Source: Actinomycetota bacterium
Lineage (GTDB): Bacteria > Actinomycetota > Geothermincolia > Fen-727 > Anoxymicrobiaceae
Direction of reading: 5' to 3'
Length of the DNA stretch: 6,315 nt
Assembly (NCBI GenBank): GCA_003154635.1
Contig: PMDX01000120.1
Span: 1 to 6,315 of the forward strand
The stretch's first letter is position 1. The number at the start of each line of letters is the position of its first letter. Under the pieces are notes generated by a model that was given only the letters and a program-made list of their open reading frames with translations, was not told where the DNA came from and searched no databases. Of this stretch, positions 1 through 5,780 are shown one piece after another. A program made the position numbers and the translations under genes.

Positions 1-105
1 CGAACTCCTCCATGAGAGCCCCCTTGTATTATTGCCAGCTCCCTGTATCCGGTTCGTCTATCGTCTCGCGTCGCGAGTCTCCAAGCCGCGGCTCAAGACC
101 CTCTC
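1..105 (-). other. Operon 3' spacer with possible start of a next gene at the edge
   Basis: This is the only notable stretch without a confirmed gene. On the minus strand an ATG at 13-11 begins Met-Glu-Glu-Phe, preceded by AAGGGGGC a few bases upstream, so another operon gene may begin here; four codons are too few to identify it. Between the Fe-S gene stop and this ATG are 92 bases. They hold a short 5-bp stem with a 3-base loop (65-77, CTCGC/GCGAG) and a 10-base palindrome (84-93). Neither is followed by a T-run on the minus strand, so I see no convincing intrinsic terminator. Confidence 0.35.
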
Positions 106-1368
106 TCAGCTACGGAGCGACTTTATTACGAGATCCGAGATGTCGTAGATCGTGAGCCCCGAGTTCATCTCGTTGACAGCCTGCCTGAAGACCTTCTCGC
201 ACCAGGGACATGCCGTGACCAGCGCCTCGGCTCCTGTTGCGAGTGCCTCCTCGATCCGCTCGCGAGCGGCCCATTCGGCAAACTCCGGAAACGCCTCGTA
301 GACCCCACCCCCGGCGCCGCAGCACCAAGAGTATTCCTTTATCCTCTCCATCTCCTGCAGCTCCACCCCGGGGATTGCCGCCAGGACCTCTCTTGGCGCG
401 TCATACACTCCTTTCTTCCCGTCGCGCTTCATGCTCATCGGCCTCGAGAGCTTATCCCCACTCCACTCGCCCAGGAACGGCTCGCCCATCCTGCCGAGGT
501 GACACGGGTCATGATAGGTGACCGTGATAGGCACCTCGCCTTTGAGACGCAACCGGCCCTGCGATACGAGCCGCGTGAGGTATTCGGTCATGTGGACGAC
601 CTCGCATGGAAGCTCTTTGCCCATGCGGGGGTACAGAAAACGGAACGCCGCGTAACCGTCGGAGCATGGCGTGACAACTGTCTTGGCACCGGATGCCTTC
701 ATCCTTGAGATCATGTCGTCGGCGTAGTTCTCGGCCTCGCCGCGGTAGCCGAGCTCGTACGCCCTGGCGCCACAGCAAGACTCCTCCTTGCCCGCTATAC
801 CGACGTCTACGCCGGCCTCGAGCAATAGCTCGACGGCCGCCCTGACCGTCTGCCTCAACTCGGCGTCGTACGAGAACCGGCAGCCGGCGTGGAAGATTAC
901 GTCGGCCTGCTCGGTGTTGATATCCTTGACCGCGAGGCCTTCAGCCCAGTCGCCGCGCTTCTCCTTGGGTTCGCCGATTACGTTGTCGTCCTTCTTGAGC
1001 GCGTCGATCATCGCCATGTGCTCGATGATCAGCTGACCGCTCTCGACACAGTGGGCCCGGAGCTCGAGAAGAACCTCCGTAAGGTCGATATCGTCACGGT
1101 AAACCTTGCAGGCCGTGTCACAGGCGCCGCACATCTGGCACTTGTAGATGATGTCGGTAACGTCGTCGTTGAGCTCGCTCCTGCCCTTCAGGATGGATTG
1201 CGCCATTATCATCCGGCCGGAGCCCGAGTACGCGTGGAAGTTGTTCTGAACGATTGAAGGGCAGTTCTTGCCGAAGCGCCAGCTCTTTATCTGGTTATAC
1301 GGAACCCACTTGCAGGAGGAGCAACGGGAGCAACCCTCCATGTCGTTCTGGTAGTCAGCGAGCGCCAT
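106..1368 (-). CDS. CCG-domain iron-sulfur protein (GlcF/HdrD-like), 420 aa
   Basis: This is an electron-transfer subunit of the GlcF/LutA/HdrD type, close in length to GlcF. The N-terminal part should carry two [4Fe-4S] clusters. The first has C13, C16, C19 and C36-P (CxxCxxC, then CP after 16 residues). The second is CQMCGACDTAC (C77, C80, C83, C87). Two cysteine-rich CCG domains follow. Domain one has C163, C198-C199-G and C235. Domain two has C289 (HDPCHLGR), C349-C350-G and C387-PWC-390. In the first CCG domain the final CxxC is CSDG (235-238), so the last ligand is missing; the second is complete, though the spacing C289 to C349 is longer than usual. The protein is soluble in appearance, with no membrane helix. 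Its ATG directly follows the TAG of the preceding gene, so translation is likely coupled. In GlcDEF the equivalent subunit takes electrons from the flavoprotein subunits; the same role is likely here, with the final acceptor unknown. Confidence 0.92.
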   Translation of the reverse strand: MALADYQNDMEGCSRCSSCKWVPYNQIKSWRFGKNCPSIVQNNFHAYSGSGRMIMAQSILKGRSELNDDVTDIIYKCQMCGACDTACKVYRDDIDLTEVLLELRAHCVESGQLIIEHMAMIDALKKDDNVIGEPKEKRGDWAEGLAVKDINTEQADVIFHAGCRFSYDAELRQTVRAAVELLLEAGVDVGIAGKEESCCGARAYELGYRGEAENYADDMISRMKASGAKTVVTPCSDGYAAFRFLYPRMGKELPCEVVHMTEYLTRLVSQGRLRLKGEVPITVTYHDPCHLGRMGEPFLGEWSGDKLSRPMSMKRDGKKGVYDAPREVLAAIPGVELQEMERIKEYSWCCGAGGGVYEAFPEFAEWAARERIEEALATGAEALVTACPWCEKVFRQAVNEMNSGLTIYDISDLVIKSLRS

Positions 1369-2856
1369 CTACCCCACCTCCTTGAAGCAGAGCTTGCCCC
1401 GGTTCAGTATATCCTCCGGGTCGAGCATCTCCTTTATCTTCTTGAGAGCCTTCACGGTATCGGGACATCGAGCGTAAGCGAGGTCAGCCCACAAGCCGTA
1501 CGGGCGCGAGAAGAAGGCGCCGGCCTCCAAAAGCGCTTTGCTTGCCTCGTCGAACAACGCTTTCGCTCTTGATGAGTCCTCGGCGTCTTGCGGGTTGAAA
1601 TATATATTGAACTCCAGGTGGCAGGAGCGCCCGTGCTGAATCGGCTGGATGTAGACACCGAGCTCCTCGACCGGGTATCCGTTTCGTGAAGCAACATCAC
1701 GCATCGTGTCGATGAATGACTGCGCCTTGTCAAGCGTAGTGAGGAAGAAGATGTCGAGGAACGAGCCTTTCGCGCGCGTCTTGAAGTAGGGCTCCGCGCT
1801 TGGATTGCTGATCGTCTCGAGCATCTGTCTCGCGGATGATCCCGGCACCTCGCGAGTGGACTTCACGCCTGCCGCCTGCGCAAGCTCGCCGAGGTCTTTC
1901 TCCTGCCACTCCACGCGCTGCTCCGGCACATACTCGCCACCCGTCACACCGTACGCAAGCGTGTAGGGGGCTTGCTTCGCCGCTATCGCCTTGATCTCGT
2001 CAGGGTTACTCGCGATCATTGTTGCCAAAGCGAATGCGCTCACTATAAAGAACTCATCGGCCAGCTTGCGTCGCATCGCGGGATAGGAGAACTCGACAAG
2101 CTTTGACAGCTTCTCAGCCGGTATGAAGTACAGCCTGTGAATCGTCGGCTTGATCTCGAGCTTCACCGTTGCCCACGTCACAGCAGCCATCGTCCCCTGC
2201 GAACCCTGCACAATCCTCGCAAAATCGGTCTGCGCCGGACCCATCGGGTTCTTTTGCGCAAGGCCCTTCTCCCATTGCTCTTTAAGGCTGCCCGGGCCCG
2301 CCGCCGAACCGGTGCGGAAGAGGTCGCCCGTACCAAATATCAGCTCGGTGCAGAGGAGCGGGTCGGTCATGTCCCAGTGATATTTCGGGACGGTTATCGG
2401 CTCGCGCTCCAGGTAGCTCGCGATAACGGACTTCGTCAAGCGCGGAAGCAGCGGCATAAGCGGCCGCAGGCCAGCTTTCTCCGCGACGGCTTTCAGTTGG
2501 GAGAAAGTTACACCGGGCTCGATGAGCGCCATCTTGTTGCGCCGGTCGACCCGTAGCACCTTGTTCATTGCGGACATATCCACGATAACGGCCTCTCCGG
2601 ATGGGACCGTATCGCCGCGGAAGCGCGGCGGCCCCGATGAAGAGAAGACCAGGTTTATGCCAGTCTTACGGGCGAGCTTCACCAGTTCCCTGACCTGTGT
2701 CGCATCAGTTGGAGCGACCCGGAAGAGCGGCTTGCCTCCCTCCGCCAAACCCGCGGAGGCGTACCAGGAAAGAGCTTCGCTATCGTCCGAAACGCTGCCA
2801 GGGCCGGCGGTGCCTTCGAACTTCTCTCTAACGTCTTGAATCTCTCCGACAGTCAC
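1369..2856 (-). CDS. Second FAD-binding PCMH-type oxidoreductase (GlcD/4-cresol dehydrogenase-like), 495 aa
   Basis: This is a second flavoprotein of the same superfamily as the 547-residue protein but only distantly similar to it. It reads from a GTG with AGGGGGGA six bases upstream. The FAD domain runs from about residue 44: FRVAPTDATQVRELVKLARK (45-64), EAVIVDMSAMNKVLRVD (88-104), ALIEPGVTFSQLKAVAEKAGL (110-130), CTELIFGTGDLFRTG (169-183) and IVQGSQGTMAAVTWATVKLE (215-234), the last equivalent to GSEGTLGIVTEATLKL. The flavin pyrophosphate loop is again degenerate: SSSGPPRFRGDTVPSG (72-87) instead of RGGGTSxxGG. The cap and C-terminal domain has VYIQPIQHGRSCHLEFN (401-417), SRPYGLWADLAYARCPD (450-466) and the family's closing helix LDPEDILNRGK (478-488), which the 547-residue protein lacks. 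The last codons, KEVG-stop, contain the ribosome binding site of the next gene. It could be a second catalytic subunit, or a partner like GlcE in glycolate oxidase; the full length favours a complete flavoprotein. Confidence 0.85.
   Translation of the reverse strand: MTVGEIQDVREKFEGTAGPGSVSDDSEALSWYASAGLAEGGKPLFRVAPTDATQVRELVKLARKTGINLVFSSSGPPRFRGDTVPSGEAVIVDMSAMNKVLRVDRRNKMALIEPGVTFSQLKAVAEKAGLRPLMPLLPRLTKSVIASYLEREPITVPKYHWDMTDPLLCTELIFGTGDLFRTGSAAGPGSLKEQWEKGLAQKNPMGPAQTDFARIVQGSQGTMAAVTWATVKLEIKPTIHRLYFIPAEKLSKLVEFSYPAMRRKLADEFFIVSAFALATMIASNPDEIKAIAAKQAPYTLAYGVTGGEYVPEQRVEWQEKDLGELAQAAGVKSTREVPGSSARQMLETISNPSAEPYFKTRAKGSFLDIFFLTTLDKAQSFIDTMRDVASRNGYPVEELGVYIQPIQHGRSCHLEFNIYFNPQDAEDSSRAKALFDEASKALLEAGAFFSRPYGLWADLAYARCPDTVKALKKIKEMLDPEDILNRGKLCFKEVG
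1375..1383 (-). promoter_or_regulatory. Ribosome binding site of the Fe-S protein, inside the upstream gene
   Basis: AAGGAGGTG lies six bases before the ATG at 1368 and is read as Lys-Glu-Val in the last codons of the 495-residue protein. Stop and start abut as TAGATG, a layout typical of translational coupling. Confidence 0.85.
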
Positions 2857-2862
2857 GGTCGA

Positions 2863-2870
2863 TCCCCCCT
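2863..2870 (-). promoter_or_regulatory. Ribosome binding site of the 495-residue FAD oxidoreductase (GTG start)
   Basis: AGGGGGGA lies six bases before the GTG at 2856. It is the same G-rich variant as in front of etfB, unlike the GGAGGTG form used by the other three genes. Confidence 0.7.
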
Positions 2871-2874
2871 TTCC

Positions 2875-3261
2875 CTAAGCGCCCAGACCGGCACTTGCCG
2901 GATCTGACCCGGCGGCCGAGGGGGTCTTCCCCATAGCCGCTCTCATCATTGCCCGTCGCAATACGGCGACCGTCGTTTTCTTGACGACTTTGAAGTCGAG
3001 CATGCGCGACACACCGGCCATCAACCGATCGTTCGCGGCAACCTTGAGCATGGGCCCCGACCAGGCAAGCAGCCTGTCTATTCTCATTACGGTGTTATTG
3101 CGAGCCTCATCCATCTTGTTTACCAGGTCACCGACCTTGAGACCCGTGTCATGCATCACCAGGTCCATGGCGTCGCCGGCAAGTGACATGGACTTGTCGA
3201 TTACATCGTGCCTGTAGGCACTGGCCATTACGTTAAAGACCAATCCTGGCTTTAAAGCCAC
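2875..3261 (-). CDS. Small Met-rich basic protein of unknown function, 128 aa
   Basis: I do not recognise this protein. It is read from a GTG with GGAGGTGA six bases upstream, which supports the start; an internal Met12 has no such site. The sequence looks mostly helical and amphipathic, with no cysteine, no signal peptide and no clear membrane segment. Methionine is striking: 13 of 128 residues. A basic stretch (KVVKKTTVAVLRRAMMRAAMGK, 91-112) is followed by a flexible Ala/Gly/Ser/Pro tail (113-128). It sits between the two FAD oxidoreductases, with 52 bases before it and 18 after it, so it is probably made together with them. It could be a small structural subunit, an assembly factor or a docking protein for the complex; this is inference from position only. 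That it is a real gene is supported by the strong ribosome binding site, the lack of overlap and the fit in the operon. Confidence 0.75.
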   Translation of the reverse strand: MALKPGLVFNVMASAYRHDVIDKSMSLAGDAMDLVMHDTGLKVGDLVNKMDEARNNTVMRIDRLLAWSGPMLKVAANDRLMAGVSRMLDFKVVKKTTVAVLRRAMMRAAMGKTPSAAGSDPASAGLGA

Positions 3262-3267
3262 CTTGGA

Positions 3268-3275
3268 TCACCTCC
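3268..3275 (-). promoter_or_regulatory. Ribosome binding site of the 128-residue protein (GTG start)
   Basis: GGAGGTGA sits six bases before the GTG at 3261. It is the main argument for that start and for this small frame being a real gene. Confidence 0.8.
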
Positions 3276-3313
3276 GTGTCGAGCGCGGCATCTCGAGAGC
3301 CTCGCGTCCCACT

Positions 3314-4957
3314 TCATTCCGGCGGGCCGTCCTCGGTCCAGCTGAACTTTTCGATTACCTTTTCGAACCTCGTCCTTATGTCGGGATCGACCTTCTGCAG
3401 GTCGAAGTCGACCTCGTCGCAGTACATGCCGGTATCAGCGGTGCGCTTACCGTCCATGAACCCGGATATCTTCTGTTGCCATTGAGTGTAGTGACCCATC
3501 ATCGGGCTGATGATCTTGCGCAGTCGCGCGTCCGTCGACGAAAGCGGCTCCATGCACCGCTCTACCGCTTCGAGAGAAAACTCCACGAAAAGCGGCTCGA
3601 GGGCTGCCAGGTGGTCCGGATTACGCGGGTCGTACTGGAATATCTCCTCGCAGTGGCCCCAGGTATTGTCCTCGTACGAGACCATGTAAGGGTTATCGGC
3701 CATGTCGTCGAGGATGCCGCCGCGGTCGATCCACTTCTGCTTGACCTCAACTCCCATGTCGGCCCAATCCATCTGGGTATCCCAGGTGTCGTTCCTGTCG
3801 AGGGCCGTGAACATCTGGCCGCCCATTCTGAAAACCACGGGCACCGCCGTGCTTCGCAGGAAGTTCATAAGGAACATGCGGATGATCGGCTTCGCGGCGG
3901 CGAGGTCTATTATCACCCCGCCGTACTGCTTTGCGATCTCTTTGAGGACGCGCTCCTTATAAGCCATCTCGTTGTCGGAGTCGGCGACCATTATGAGGGT
4001 GCACCCATACTTGAGGTCGCCCGTGATCATGGACCTGAGCGTGGACGCACCCGTGAGGTGCTTCATGAGATGCGGCGCAGCGATGGAGATCGTCGCCCCG
4101 AGTCCGGTCCTGCTGAAAATATAGCAAAGCTCGGACTCGTTTATCTTGTATATCGCCTCGTCCTGGTTCTTGCGGTCGGGCCAGAAGCACATACAGAATC
4201 TCACGTTCTCGGGAACCTCCGACTGCGCGTCAAGCAACAGGCCGTCAGTCTCGACCCGGGGCGGCCCCGGCCAGTTGAAGAGCTTGATTGCAGCCTTGGT
4301 GAAAATGCCCAACCCGCTCAGCGCGCCGGTCGAGCCGCGTACGATGCCTCGCAGCGAAGGGCCGGGCCCGTCACCACAGAACCACCCGCAGTCCGATCCG
4401 AGGGTGCCCAGGCGAAGCACCTCTCCATCCGGCAGGACCCACTCCGCGCCGAGGAGGTTGCGGCCGCTATAACTCATGTAGACACAATCCCAGCCCACCC
4501 CGAATGCCGATGTGGCGCTGGCAAGTGGAGAACATGAAGGCCCGGCACCGATGATGTGTGTGTTCAGCCCGACTTTCATTGCCTCAGCCTGGAGCTGGGC
4601 GCCGCAGACGTACGGCTCCAGGACCGTGTACATGTTCTTCTCGTCGATGTCGATGATGCGGTCCATCCGCCTGAGATCGACCTGCACGACGTCATCACTC
4701 GTGGGTGAGCTGTACGCGCCCCACCCCGTGGAAAACGCCTTGAACTTGAGGCCGTGTCTGCCGAGCGCCTTCACGAGAGCCTGCACTTCCTCCGTGCTTC
4801 CCGGCATGGCCACGGCCACAGGCCTGATGACCCAGCGCTCGGGGTTGTCGTTGGCGAACGGCTGCCAGGCGTAGGTGTCCAGGACGGCAGGCTCTCGCGA
4901 GACATTCTCCGGACCTACCGCCTCCTCGAGTTCCCTGTAAGCCTCGTCGGAAATCAT
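3314..4957 (-). CDS. FAD-binding PCMH-type oxidoreductase (GlcD/VAO superfamily), 547 aa
   Basis: This is a probable flavoenzyme that oxidises a small organic substrate and passes electrons to the co-encoded ETF or Fe-S protein; the substrate is unknown. The FAD-binding domain spans about residues 42-230. It starts with a typical WVIRPVAVAMPGSTEEVQALV strand-helix unit (42-62), then VVQVDLRRMDRIIDID (90-105), LLGAEWVLPDGEVLRLG (168-184) and RGSTGALSGLGIFTKAAIKL (207-226), the counterpart of GSEGTLGIVTEATLKL in GlcD. The usual glycine-rich RGGGTS loop is replaced by FSTGWGAYSSP (75-85). The C-terminal half is the substrate-cap region and includes YEDNTWGHCEEIFQYDPRNP (428-447), whose histidine could be catalytic. 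The closing LDPxxIxNPGK helix typical of the family is absent. It has twelve cysteines, including C190/C194 and C255/C257, with no recognisable Fe-S motif. No signal peptide or membrane segment is seen, so it is probably cytoplasmic. The ATG has a near-perfect AGGAGGTGA site and starts 13 bases after etfB. The superfamily is confident; the exact enzyme is not. Confidence 0.85.
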   Translation of the reverse strand: MISDEAYRELEEAVGPENVSREPAVLDTYAWQPFANDNPERWVIRPVAVAMPGSTEEVQALVKALGRHGLKFKAFSTGWGAYSSPTSDDVVQVDLRRMDRIIDIDEKNMYTVLEPYVCGAQLQAEAMKVGLNTHIIGAGPSCSPLASATSAFGVGWDCVYMSYSGRNLLGAEWVLPDGEVLRLGTLGSDCGWFCGDGPGPSLRGIVRGSTGALSGLGIFTKAAIKLFNWPGPPRVETDGLLLDAQSEVPENVRFCMCFWPDRKNQDEAIYKINESELCYIFSRTGLGATISIAAPHLMKHLTGASTLRSMITGDLKYGCTLIMVADSDNEMAYKERVLKEIAKQYGGVIIDLAAAKPIIRMFLMNFLRSTAVPVVFRMGGQMFTALDRNDTWDTQMDWADMGVEVKQKWIDRGGILDDMADNPYMVSYEDNTWGHCEEIFQYDPRNPDHLAALEPLFVEFSLEAVERCMEPLSSTDARLRKIISPMMGHYTQWQQKISGFMDGKRTADTGMYCDEVDFDLQKVDPDIRTRFEKVIEKFSWTEDGPPE

Positions 4958-4960
4958 CCG

Positions 4961-4969
4961 TCACCTCCT
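4961..4969 (-). promoter_or_regulatory. Ribosome binding site of the 547-residue FAD oxidoreductase
   Basis: AGGAGGTGA matches the 16S anti-Shine-Dalgarno fully. Its GGAGG core is six bases before the ATG at 4957. It begins two bases after the etfB stop codon, consistent with re-initiation by terminating ribosomes. Confidence 0.85.
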
Positions 4970-4970
4970 G

Positions 4971-5765
4971 CTAGATGACCTTGTCAGTGTAGAGTCTATC
5001 GGCCAGCATCTCGCCCGTTTCCTCGGGGTTCTCCCCGGATATGACCTGGCAGCGCCGCTCTCTGGAAGGCATTGCCACAGCGATTCTCGCGACCATGGCG
5101 CCAATCGGCAGCTCCACGCCGAGATCTCCGGGACTGTACGATACTTGTGGGATGTTCTTCGCGGCCTTTATCGCCGCGAGGCTCGGGTAGCGGAGCTCTC
5201 CTGCTTCGTGGCTCACCGTAACCAACGCCGGCAATGGCGCGGACATCCGGACGAAACCATCTGGAAGCACGCTCTCGACAAGCACCTTGCCGCCATCGAC
5301 CTCAATGTTCCGTGCGAGTGACAGCGCCGGTATACCCAACATCTGAGCCACTCCCAGGCCCACCTGGCCGGCGTTGGTGTCGGCTGCCTGACGGCCTACG
5401 AGGATGAGATCGAAATCCACCCGGCGAAGCGCGGTGGAGAGAAGAGTCGCCGTAGCGTGCGAATCCAGGTCCTGGGGGTCCAGGGAGTCTCCCTCGATGA
5501 CTATCGCATCGTCGACGCCGGTCGCCATAGCCTTGAGGAGTACGGGGCGAGACAGGCTCTTGCCGAGGCTGAGAAGAGTTATATTGCCGTCACACGCGGC
5601 CTTTATCCCGAGAGCGACCTCGAGGGCGTTCTCGTCGTAAGGATTCGCCACGGGGGGCAACCCGTGGGTGACCACACGATTGCCCGCCGTATCCGCCTCG
5701 AACGACGCGGCGGGTCCCTCCGGGTCGGGAACCTGCTTCATACAGACGACTATATGGATACCCAT
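4971..5765 (-). CDS. etfB: Electron-transfer flavoprotein beta subunit
   Basis: This 264-residue protein has the normal length for EtfB, the partner of EtfA that binds AMP in ordinary ETFs or a second FAD in bifurcating ones. The N-terminus IHIVVCMKQVPD is diagnostic and fixes the start at the ATG at 5765, which has AGGGGGGA seven bases upstream. A longer in-frame reading up to 5918 would overlap etfA and has no homology-like content. Other family features are NPYDENALE (41-49), GRQAADTNAGQVG (124-136), the beta-signature region around LPDGFVRM..PLPALVTV (167-184), RYPSLAAIKAAK (192-203) and PGDLGVE (212-218). The nucleotide-binding loop DTNAGQVG lies between the DGDTAQVGP form of known bifurcating EtfBs and the DDDCNQTG form of mitochondrial ETF. 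The ADTxAT motif of bifurcating types reads DSHATA here (101-106). Whether this ETF bifurcates is therefore undecided. Its position next to GlcD-like flavoproteins recalls the lactate dehydrogenase-EtfAB complex. Confidence 0.95.
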   Translation of the reverse strand: MGIHIVVCMKQVPDPEGPAASFEADTAGNRVVTHGLPPVANPYDENALEVALGIKAACDGNITLLSLGKSLSRPVLLKAMATGVDDAIVIEGDSLDPQDLDSHATATLLSTALRRVDFDLILVGRQAADTNAGQVGLGVAQMLGIPALSLARNIEVDGGKVLVESVLPDGFVRMSAPLPALVTVSHEAGELRYPSLAAIKAAKNIPQVSYSPGDLGVELPIGAMVARIAVAMPSRERRCQVISGENPEETGEMLADRLYTDKVI

Positions 5766-5772
5766 GCCCACA

Positions 5773-5780
5773 TCCCCCCT
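5773..5780 (-). promoter_or_regulatory. Ribosome binding site of etfB
   Basis: AGGGGGGA lies seven bases before the ATG at 5765 and overlaps the TAG stop of etfA. It decides the start against the longer in-frame reading that runs back into etfA. Confidence 0.75.

Noticed and set aside
63..93. Hairpin and palindrome downstream of the Fe-S gene as a terminator
   Set aside because: The stem is only about five base pairs and no T-run follows on the transcribed strand; GC-rich DNA gives such repeats by chance.
889..1257. Plus-strand frame of 122 residues within the Fe-S gene
   Set aside because: It is antisense to the cysteine-cluster coding region of a well-supported gene, without a ribosome binding site or recognisable motifs.
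3268..3291. Seven-codon minus-strand leader frame (ATG at 3291) ahead of the 128-residue gene
   Set aside because: It has no ribosome binding site of its own and no regulatory residue pattern, and it ends by chance in the TGA of the next ribosome binding site.
3263..4537. Long 424-residue open frame on the plus strand opposite the 547-residue oxidoreductase
   Set aside because: It lies almost wholly antisense to a gene with clear family motifs, is rich in Arg/His/Val/Glu as expected for a GC-rich shadow frame, and shows no recognisable domain.
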